Origin: DASQHM01 sp035632095
GTDB lineage: Bacteria; Pseudomonadota; Alphaproteobacteria; Ferrovibrionales; Ferrovibrionaceae
NCBI GenBank assembly: GCA_035632095.1
Contig: DASQHM010000056.1
Coordinates: 1-13,525 of the forward strand
DNA: 13,525 bases
Direction: 5' to 3'
In this document: in pieces, positions 1 through 5,876 of the stretch
How the letters are laid out: each line of letters begins with the position of its first letter
Position numbering within the stretch: position 1 is the stretch's first letter
Program-made: the position numbers and the translations under genes
The notes under the pieces: generated by a model
The model's input: only the letters and a program-made list of their open reading frames with translations
Told to the model about the DNA's origin: nothing
The model's database searches: none

Positions 1-152
1 AGCTTCATCCAGGCGACTTGCAGCACGGCCGCGCCGATGGCTAGACCGGTCGTGAGGTAGATGTTTCCGGTCAGCCAGAAGATCGCGACGAAGACAATGG
101 TCGACAATAGGTCCGAGAGGAGCTGCTTCAAGGCGCTGCCGAAGTGCTTCAC
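1..152 (-). CDS. YciB/IspZ-like inner membrane protein, 5' part only
   Basis: The first 50 codons of a minus-strand gene are visible; the rest lies beyond base 1. The start is a GTG at 152-150 that overlaps the TGA stop of the upstream hydrolase gene (GTGA), which fixes frame and start. The peptide opens MKHFGSALKQLLSDLLSTIV and continues with a hydrophobic stretch (residues about 14-27), a short polar turn with NIYLTT, and a second hydrophobic stretch (about 33-45) ending VLQVAW. This resembles the N-terminus of the YciB/IspZ (intracellular septation protein A) family of polytopic inner-membrane proteins, which affect envelope integrity and division. It is the last visible gene of a four-gene overlapping chain, so it is probably cotranscribed with the regulator and hydrolase. 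The family call comes from general resemblance of a short N-terminus; another small polytopic membrane protein is possible. Confidence 0.55.
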   Translation of the reverse strand, partial: MKHFGSALKQLLSDLLSTIVFVAIFWLTGNIYLTTGLAIGAAVLQVAWMK

Positions 153-1141
153 GACTTTCCTCCGGCGATTTGGCGCACGGCGCCGGTTACCGCGTCGAGA
201 GCGGAGGCCGCGCCGACAATGCCCATGTGGGTGACGTTCGGCACGATTTCGACCTTGAGCTTCGGCTGCACCCGCTCCAGCAGCGGCGCGTATTGATCGG
301 CGCGGAACAGTTCATCATTGGCGCCGATCAGAAGCACGGTCGGCCGGGTGATGGCACGCACGTCGGAGAGATAGTCGCGATGGGGCTGGAAGCTTGCCGC
401 CAGGCGGAACGAATAGGTGACGGTCCGGTTGGCCGCATGTGCCGGATCGACGGCGAAGGCGACCACGGGCAGGCCCTGGAACCACGGGATGCCGAGGCCG
501 TTCAGGACCGACAAGGCAATGATCCGCGGCACGAAGGGACGGGCCCAAGTATCGCTGTTTGCGCCGGGAGCGCGTGCGGTCGGCGCATCGAAGGCGAGAT
601 AGGGCGAAAGCGGCACGTAGCCGTCGAACAGGTCGCCGTTCGGCCCGCCGGCAAAGCGCAATACGAACCCGCCGCCGGACGAATGTCCGATCAGGATGCG
701 CTTGGCGCCCGGATATTTCGGGCCGACCGCCTTGACGAAATCGACGACATCGTCGTCGAGCTGGCCGATGTAATCGACGTCGCCGCGCCGGCCCGTGGCG
801 CCGTGCCCCCGCATGTCTATGGCAAAGGCCGCAACGCCGGAGGCCTGCAATGCCTTCGCCACCATGTGCATTTCAGCGCCGTTGGCGGTTGAGCCGTGCA
901 CCAGCACCGCAAAGGCGTTTGCGCCCTCGACCGGATAAGCGCGGTAGGCGAGGGCCGTGCCGTCGCGCGCGGGCACGCGTTGCAATTCGGGCAGGCCTGA
1001 AATGTCGAATCCCGGCGGCAGGTTGTCGACGGAGTTCATGGGCGGCGGCGGCGAATGGTCGCCAAGCTCGATCATGCCCGTGAGCGTCGCGCCGATCGCC
1101 ACGATCAACCCCGCAATCACGTAGAGCACCATGCGGATCAT
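149..1141 (-). CDS. Membrane-anchored alpha/beta hydrolase (lysophospholipase/S33-like)
   Basis: A 330-residue alpha/beta hydrolase. Residues 4-22 form one hydrophobic helix without a clear cleavage site, so the protein is probably anchored in the inner membrane with its catalytic domain outside. Visible motifs are the oxyanion HG at 82-83 (VLVHGSTANG), RGHG at 111-114, the nucleophile elbow GHSSG with Ser154, a candidate acid Asp276 in GANDE, and a candidate His305 in THMG. The triad order and spacing fit serine hydrolases of the monoacylglycerol lipase/lysophospholipase group. The substrate cannot be read from sequence; esters or lipids are likely, given the membrane setting. The ATG at 1141-1139 overlaps the stop of the winged-helix regulator gene (ATGA), and its own stop overlaps the start of the YciB-like gene. 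The fold is secure; the exact enzyme activity is not. Confidence 0.88.
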   Translation of the reverse strand: MIRMVLYVIAGLIVAIGATLTGMIELGDHSPPPPMNSVDNLPPGFDISGLPELQRVPARDGTALAYRAYPVEGANAFAVLVHGSTANGAEMHMVAKALQASGVAAFAIDMRGHGATGRRGDVDYIGQLDDDVVDFVKAVGPKYPGAKRILIGHSSGGGFVLRFAGGPNGDLFDGYVPLSPYLAFDAPTARAPGANSDTWARPFVPRIIALSVLNGLGIPWFQGLPVVAFAVDPAHAANRTVTYSFRLAASFQPHRDYLSDVRAITRPTVLLIGANDELFRADQYAPLLERVQPKLKVEIVPNVTHMGIVGAASALDAVTGAVRQIAGGKS

Positions 1142-1446
1142 TTGCTTTTCCCCTGCGGCAGAAGCTTCTCCAGGTGGGCGACGTATTCGAGCAGCGCGTT
1201 GCGGCCGCGCGCGGTCAATGCGTAGAGCGTCTGCGGCTTGCGGTCGACGAAGCGCTTGCGCATTTTCACGTAGGCCGCGTCCTCGAGTTTTCGCAAATGC
1301 ACGCTGGCATTTCCGTCCGTCGCCTTGATCGCATCGCGCACCGCGGTGAACTCCGCCTCCTCGGCACCCGCGAGATAGGCGACGATGGCGAGCCGGACCC
1401 GGCTTTGCAGCAGCTCGTCGAACGCCGTGTGGTCGAAATCGCTCAT
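1138..1446 (-). CDS. Small winged-helix transcriptional regulator
   Basis: A 102-residue protein, essentially one winged helix-turn-helix domain. After a short N-terminal helix (FDELLQSRVRLAIVAYL) come the HTH helices, about residues 28-58, with a probable recognition helix NASVHLRKLEDAAYV. A basic wing (KMRKRFVDRKPQTLYALT) and a C-terminal helix (RNALLEYVAHLEKLL) suited to dimerisation follow. This layout matches the small MarR/ArsR-like winged-helix proteins (HTH_34 type). No metal-binding cysteines or ligand domain are seen. The open frame extends upstream of the ATG at 1446, but that part is out-of-frame shadow of the membrane gene. The ATG overlaps the membrane gene's TGA (ATGA), as is usual in such pairs. 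Inference: it represses its own operon by binding the perfect palindrome over the promoter at 2054-2082. The regulator fold is confident; the signal sensed is unknown. Confidence 0.85.
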   Translation of the reverse strand: MSDFDHTAFDELLQSRVRLAIVAYLAGAEEAEFTAVRDAIKATDGNASVHLRKLEDAAYVKMRKRFVDRKPQTLYALTARGRNALLEYVAHLEKLLPQGKSK

Positions 1447-2036
1447 GCGCCCTTCGCGGCCGGGGCGATGCGCAAGAGAACGATGCCCGGGGCGACCTGC
1501 AACAGCAGCATCAGCGCGGCGCCGATCAGCAGCACCTCCGCCCGGTCGTGCAACAAGAAGGTCGCGATCATGCCGAGCCACCATCCGGCCGCGACCCAGC
1601 GCATCCAGGGAATGCCGCAAAGCGCCGCAATGGTGAAGTACGCGACGCCGAGCGCGCCTTCGCTGACGGGCATGAGCCAGCCTTGACGCACGTCCCCCGA
1701 CCAGCTCATCAGAAAGCCGAGCAGGGTCAGAAATATTCCGAGGCCGAACCAGAGCATCAGGAGCGTGCGGCCTTGCAGGGTGCGCCTGCGTGCGAAGCGC
1801 CGGCGGCGAACGAGGTAAATGGAATACGCCCAAGGCAGCAGAATGAAGACGTTCCAGATCCAGTTGGGGTCGAGCGGCGACCAGCGCCGCACGAATGCGT
1901 AGGTCGCCAACTGGGCCAGCGCGACATACAGCCCCCACATGATGAGGAACCCGCCCCAGTCTGTCGCCGAGGTCCGGCCTTCCTCGATGGTGCGTCTGAT
2001 GAAGGCGATATCGTCGCGGACGCTGTCGTCCTGCAT
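1443..2036 (-). CDS. Six-helix membrane protein paired with winged-helix regulator
   Basis: A 197-residue protein I do not recognise by name. A charged N-terminal segment (MQDDSVRDDIAFIRRTIEEG) is followed by about six predicted membrane helices: residues 28-49, 60-76, 91-111, 123-143, 147-163 and 167-188. An Arg-rich cytoplasmic loop lies at 77-90 (RRRRFARRRTLQGR), which by the positive-inside rule places the second loop in the cytosol. The start is the ATG at 2036-2034, with GGGAG about 8 bases upstream. It is the first gene of the operon and overlaps the regulator gene by 4 bases. Small membrane proteins with an acidic, arginine-containing N-terminus often sit next to winged-helix regulators of this type. 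Inference: the protein may sense a membrane or envelope state and control the regulator, or be the effector. No catalytic motif is visible. Confidence 0.8.
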   Translation of the reverse strand: MQDDSVRDDIAFIRRTIEEGRTSATDWGGFLIMWGLYVALAQLATYAFVRRWSPLDPNWIWNVFILLPWAYSIYLVRRRRFARRRTLQGRTLLMLWFGLGIFLTLLGFLMSWSGDVRQGWLMPVSEGALGVAYFTIAALCGIPWMRWVAAGWWLGMIATFLLHDRAEVLLIGAALMLLLQVAPGIVLLRIAPAAKGA

Positions 2037-2053
2037 GATGCGGCTCCCAATAT

Positions 2054-2082
2054 CAATGTACTTTGAAAACCAAAGTACATTG
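2054..2082. promoter_or_regulatory. Perfect 12-bp inverted repeat, probable operator
   Basis: CAATGTACTTTG at 2054-2065 and its exact reverse complement CAAAGTACATTG at 2071-2082 are separated by AAAAC. The repeat is AT-rich in a GC-rich region, lies 18 bases upstream of the membrane-protein start codon, and contains the proposed -10 element. The symmetric arms suit a dimeric winged-helix repressor; the regulator encoded two genes' length downstream (1138-1446) is the obvious candidate. That it is an operator is inference; the symmetry is seen directly. Confidence 0.8.
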
Positions 2083-2100
2083 CGAATACGACAATGTCAA
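2072..2100 (-). promoter_or_regulatory. Sigma70-type promoter of the membrane protein/regulator operon
   Basis: On the minus strand a perfect -35 TTGACA (plus positions 2095-2100) is followed by exactly 17 bases and then TACTTT (2072-2077) as the -10. Transcription would start near 2065, giving a leader of about 30 bases before the ATG at 2036. The -10 lies within one arm of the inverted repeat, so a protein bound there would block RNA polymerase. Confidence 0.72.
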
Positions 2101-2137
2101 TACCCACAAGGCATTGATAATGCTCAGAGGTTCGCGA

Positions 2138-2905
2138 CTAGCAGGTGGCGCAGCCGGTGCGCGCGTCGGAAATAAGAGTGCGGAACTGTGGCAGCGGCAT
2201 GCCGCCGCTGATGACGCGATCGCCGATGACGAAGCCGGGCGTGCCTTCGATGCCGAGGGAATCCGCAATGGCCTGATTGGCGCGAATGATCTGGTCGACG
2301 GCCGGATCGGCCATGTCTTTCTCGAGTCTGGCCACGTCGAGGCCGACCTCCTTGGCGACGAGCTTGATCACGTCCGGCGTAAACACGCCCTTGGTCCGCA
2401 TCAACGCGTCGTGGAACGCCATGTACTTGCCCTGTTTGCGCGACGCGATGGCCGCCCGCGAGGCAAGCACGGAGTCTTCGCCCAGGATCGGATATTCCTT
2501 CAGCATCAGGCGAACCTTGCCGTCTTCCTTGAGAGTCGCCTGGATCGCCGGTTCCATCTGCTTGCAATAGGGGCAGCGATAGTCGAAGAACTCGACCACC
2601 GTCACGTCGCCCTTCGGATTGCCGATCACCATCGAATCCTGATCGTCCATCAGCGCCTTGCGATGCTGCGCCAATGCGGACTTCTGCTGTGCGACCTGTT
2701 CGTCCTTGCGCTGCTGCTGCAGGCTTTGCACCGCTTCCAGGATGATTTCGGGATGCTTGACGATGGTCTCGCGCACGATCTTTTCGACTGCTTCCCGCTG
2801 AGCCGGGGTAAGGGCGTCGTCGTCGGCATGCAGCGTGACGGGCGCGATCAATGCCGCCACCAGACCGCAGACGACGATCATACGAAGTGCGCGACGAATG
2901 AACAT
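2138..2905 (-). CDS. Periplasmic DsbA-family thiol oxidoreductase (ScsC/Com1-like)
   Basis: A 255-residue secreted thioredoxin-fold protein. A signal peptide (MFIRRALRMIVV..., probable cleavage after THA, about residue 27) is followed by a helical N-terminal segment (residues 32-85, LTPAQREAVEKIVRETIVKH) like the ScsC N-terminal oligomerisation domain. The DSBA domain has active site C111-P-Y-C114 and cis-proline P223 in GTPGF. It should catalyse disulfide formation or isomerisation in periplasmic proteins. The frame is open upstream to 2980, but the ATG at 2905 is preferred: it follows GAGGA and directly begins the signal peptide. The protein ends in a second cysteine pair, C252-A-T-C255, at the extreme C-terminus, which is unusual for a DsbA. 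It follows glpK on the same strand after a 107-base gap; no strong promoter is evident there. Confidence 0.9.
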   Translation of the reverse strand: MFIRRALRMIVVCGLVAALIAPVTLHADDDALTPAQREAVEKIVRETIVKHPEIILEAVQSLQQQRKDEQVAQQKSALAQHRKALMDDQDSMVIGNPKGDVTVVEFFDYRCPYCKQMEPAIQATLKEDGKVRLMLKEYPILGEDSVLASRAAIASRKQGKYMAFHDALMRTKGVFTPDVIKLVAKEVGLDVARLEKDMADPAVDQIIRANQAIADSLGIEGTPGFVIGDRVISGGMPLPQFRTLISDARTGCATC

Positions 2906-3012
2906 GGATTCCTCAAACGATCGAAATGCGTCCGAATGATGCGGTTTCGGCACTTGCCACACAAGCGCGGAGCGCGACACGCAATCAAATACCTGTGATG
3001 GTTAGCGTCCCC

Positions 3013-4497
3013 TTAACGCGAGCGCACGCGCGCTACCGCTTGCTGCCAGCCCCGATAAAGTGTCTCGCGGCGCTCGTGCGCCATATCCGGCGTGAAGCGG
3101 CGGTCGCGCTGCCATTGGCGCGCGATTTCGGTTTGTGAGCCATAGAAGCCCGTGGCGAGGCCGGCGAGATAGGCGGCGCCCAAAGCCGTCGTCTCGGTGA
3201 CGCGCGGGCGCTCGACCGGCACGTCAAGAATGTCGGCGAGGAACTGCATGGCCCAGTCGTTCACCACCAAGCCGCCATCCACGCGAAGCGCCGTCGGTCG
3301 TCCGGCGCCATCGGATTCCATTGCAGTCAGCAAATCGCGGGTTTGATAGCAGACCGCTTCGAGCGCGGCGCGGGCGATCTCGGCAACGCCGCTGGCGCGC
3401 GTCAATCCGAAAATGGCGCCGCGCGCGTCCGCGTCCCAATAAGGTGCGCCGAGGCCGGTGAACGCCGGTACCAGATAGACGCCCCCGGTACTTTCGACGC
3501 TGCGGGACAGCGCTTCGGTTTCCGCGGCGTTGCCGATGATCTTCAGGCCGTCGCGCAGCCATTGCACGGCGGCGCCGGCAACGAAGATCGATCCCTCTAG
3601 CGCATACGTCACTCTTCCGCCGAGCCGCCATGCCACGGTTGCGAGCAGGCGGTTTTCCGATGCGACCGGCTTGTCGCCGGTATTGAGCAGCACGAAACAC
3701 CCGGTGCCATAGGTGCCTTTGATCGTGCCGGGTTCGAAGGCCGCCTGACCGAACGTCGCCGCCTGTTGGTCGCCCGCCATGCCGCGAATGGGAATGGCGC
3801 GGCCGAACAGCTCCGGCTCGGTCATGCCGAAATCGCCCGAGCAGTCTCGCACGTCGGGCAACAGCGCACGCGGAATATCGAGCCGCGCCAGCAGCTCGTC
3901 GTCCCACTCCTGCCGGTGGATGTCGAACAGCATGGTGCGCGCCGCATTCGAGGCGTCGCTCGCGTGCACCTTGCCTCCCGTCAGCCGCCACAGCAGGAAG
4001 CTGTCTATGGTGCCGAATGCGAGCTCGCCGCGCTTGGCGCGCGGCCGTGCGCCCTCGATCCGGTTGAGCAGCCACGCGAGCTTGGTGCCCGAGAAATACG
4101 GGTCGATCACCAGGCCGGTGCGCGACTGAACCTTGGCGTTGTAACCTTCCTCCCGCAGCCGTTCGCAGAGATCGGCCGTGCGACGGTCCTGCCAGACGAT
4201 TGCCTTCGCCAGCGGCTTGCCGGTCTTGCGATCCCACAACACGGTGGTTTCGCGCTGATTGGTGATGCCAATGGCCTCGATCGCGCTTGCGCCCACCGTG
4301 GCGATGGCCTGCCGGCAGGTCTGCAGCACATCCTGCCAGATCCGTTCCGCGTCGTGCTCGACCCAACCCGGCGCCGGAAAGATCTGCGGCAGTTCGGCCT
4401 GCGCCGCGCCGCTCGCATTGCCGCCGCGGTCGAACAAAATTGCGCGGGTCGATGTGGTGCCTTGATCGATGGCGAGAATCCGCCGGTCGCCGCTCAA
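3013..4497 (-). CDS. glpK: Glycerol kinase
   Basis: A 494-residue FGGY-family kinase, full length for GlpK (about 500 residues). It phosphorylates glycerol with ATP to sn-glycerol 3-phosphate in the cytoplasm. Visible signatures are the phosphate loop AIDQGTTSTRA with Asp11, NQRETT with R82-E83, DPYFSGTK with Tyr134, and the catalytic-base region GMAGDQQAA with Asp243; R82, E83, Tyr134 and Asp243 correspond to the glycerol-binding residues of the E. coli enzyme. Further on are GTGCF and the C-terminal RVDGGLVVNDW. The start is a TTG at 4497 (not ATG), supported by AGGAAG five bases upstream and by family alignment (conserved residues begin by codon 6). The TTG overlaps the TGA of the M48 protease gene (TTGA), implying translational coupling. 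No glpF, glpD or glpR lies nearby. Confidence 0.97.
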   Translation of the reverse strand: MSGDRRILAIDQGTTSTRAILFDRGGNASGAAQAELPQIFPAPGWVEHDAERIWQDVLQTCRQAIATVGASAIEAIGITNQRETTVLWDRKTGKPLAKAIVWQDRRTADLCERLREEGYNAKVQSRTGLVIDPYFSGTKLAWLLNRIEGARPRAKRGELAFGTIDSFLLWRLTGGKVHASDASNAARTMLFDIHRQEWDDELLARLDIPRALLPDVRDCSGDFGMTEPELFGRAIPIRGMAGDQQAATFGQAAFEPGTIKGTYGTGCFVLLNTGDKPVASENRLLATVAWRLGGRVTYALEGSIFVAGAAVQWLRDGLKIIGNAAETEALSRSVESTGGVYLVPAFTGLGAPYWDADARGAIFGLTRASGVAEIARAALEAVCYQTRDLLTAMESDGAGRPTALRVDGGLVVNDWAMQFLADILDVPVERPRVTETTALGAAYLAGLATGFYGSQTEIARQWQRDRRFTPDMAHERRETLYRGWQQAVARVRSR

Positions 4498-5876
4498 TTC
4501 CGCTTCCTGAGTTCGGCGATGCGCCGGTCGGCGGTTGCGATGATGTCATCGGCGCGGAGCGCGCCCGGCGAGCCGGCCGGAAGCTGCCCGCGCGCGCGTT
4601 GCGCGAAATGCTTAGCGTCGTTGGGCTGTCCGACAAGCAGCGCGCGCTCCGCCGCGGCGAGCGCCGCCATGCCGGGTTTGCCCTGCCGGTCGTAGGCGAT
4701 GGCAAGTTGGTACCATACGCCCGGTTCGTCGGGATCGTCGCGGGCGGCCTGCTCCAAATTCGCCGCGGCGATCTTGAACAGCGCCGGATCTTCCGTGGAG
4801 ATTTGCGCCTGCCCCAACTCGTAGAGGATCAGCGGTTCTTTGGGCGCTGCCTTGGCCGCTTTCTCGTAGTATGGCACCGATTCCGCCGCCCGGCCGTTTT
4901 CGAACAGGATCTGTCCCTTGAGCTCCAGGAAATACGGATCGTTCGGATGCTCCGCCAGCAGGCCGTCGATCAGCGGCATGGCGTGGGCCAGATCGGGAAT
5001 GCGGTAGTAGGCGATGGCGCGCGCATAACGCGCCGGCAGCGAGGTGTTGGTTTCCGGGTAATTGCGCAAGGTCACGCCGAGCGGCTCGAGAAATCCGACC
5101 AGCTTGGCGCGCATGCGCTCATGCATCTCTATCATCGCCGGGCTATCCGGCTTGCCGTAGTAGGGCGAGCGCTCCGCGCGCTGGCGCAGCGTCTCGACGC
5201 GCTCGGCCGAAATCGGATGGTCGACCACGTAGGGGTCCATGCGGCCGACCAGGACGTTTTCTTCGGAGCCGACCAGGCTCAGGAATTCCAGCAGGCCGCG
5301 GCTGGAAACGCCGGCGCGATCCATGAACGTGACGGCGGCCTGATCGGCGCGCGATTCCTGGCCCCGGCTGTATGCCAGCGCGGAGCGCTCGGCGATCTGC
5401 TGGCTGCCGGTCATGATCGCGCCGGCGGCGGCGCCATTGTGCGACGCTGCGGCCGCGGCGACGCCGAGGACCATGCCGATCAGATTTTCGGTGAAAAAGT
5501 TCTCGTAGGCCTCTTCGCTGCGGGCGAGGTGGCCGCCGGCGATGTGGCCGGTTTCATGGGCTATAACTCCAATCAACTGATCCGGGCTGGTGGTCCGGAT
5601 GATCAGACCCGTGTTGAGGAAGATGTTCTGGCCGTTGGTGGCAAAGGCGTTCAACTCGGGATCGTTGATCAGGTGGATTTTGACCGAGGCCGCGTCCAGG
5701 CCGGCAGCGTCGAATATTGGCGTAACAAAAGTACGGATGGTATGTTCGATTTCCGCGTCGCGAATGAGCGACATCGCGCCCTGCCCACGGCTCGCCGGGA
5801 TCGGCAGCCATAGAAGAGCCGCTAACGTTAAGGTCAAAAGTCTGGCGGCAAAAGAAATGCGCATAAACAGATGCAC
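4494..5876 (-). CDS. Periplasmic M48 metalloprotease with TPR repeats (BepA-like)
   Basis: A 460-residue secreted zinc protease. A signal peptide spans residues 1-32 (hydrophobic core LLTLTLAALLWLPI, probable cleavage near ASRGQG). The M48 domain has HETGH at 107-111 with catalytic Glu108, the third zinc ligand Glu174 in GQESRAD, and the HPISAERV motif at 220-227 typical of M48 proteins. From about residue 275 to 450 the chain is alpha-helical with TPR-like units (for example ALIDGL...HPNDPYFLELKGQILFENG, and YEKAAKAAPKEPLILYELG). The layout matches BepA/YfgC, which degrades or assists stalled outer-membrane proteins such as LptD. The start is the ATG at 5876 (GGAG close by) or an in-frame ATG at 5864; both keep the signal peptide. 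Its 3' end overlaps glpK. The 5' end overlaps or closely abuts the divergent lipoprotein gene. Confidence 0.92.
   Translation of the reverse strand: MHLFMRISFAARLLTLTLAALLWLPIPASRGQGAMSLIRDAEIEHTIRTFVTPIFDAAGLDAASVKIHLINDPELNAFATNGQNIFLNTGLIIRTTSPDQLIGVIAHETGHIAGGHLARSEEAYENFFTENLIGMVLGVAAAAASHNGAAAGAIMTGSQQIAERSALAYSRGQESRADQAAVTFMDRAGVSSRGLLEFLSLVGSEENVLVGRMDPYVVDHPISAERVETLRQRAERSPYYGKPDSPAMIEMHERMRAKLVGFLEPLGVTLRNYPETNTSLPARYARAIAYYRIPDLAHAMPLIDGLLAEHPNDPYFLELKGQILFENGRAAESVPYYEKAAKAAPKEPLILYELGQAQISTEDPALFKIAAANLEQAARDDPDEPGVWYQLAIAYDRQGKPGMAALAAAERALLVGQPNDAKHFAQRARGQLPAGSPGALRADDIIATADRRIAELRKRN

Noticed and set aside
2111..2123. Possible terminator GCATT-GAT-AATGC after the dsbA-like gene
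   Set aside because: A 5-bp stem with a 3-base loop and no T-run on the minus strand; too weak to call.
2906..2980. 25-residue N-terminal extension of the DsbA-like protein
   Set aside because: It would bury the signal peptide, while the ATG at 2905 has GAGGA upstream and starts a normal signal sequence.
2063..2998. 311-codon plus-strand frame over the dsbA-like gene
   Set aside because: Shadow of the DsbA-family gene. Its start lies in the palindrome/promoter region and it shows no coherent domain.
4287..5813. 508-codon plus-strand frame across glpK and the M48 gene
   Set aside because: Antisense shadow of two well-supported genes; it crosses their junction with no family signature.
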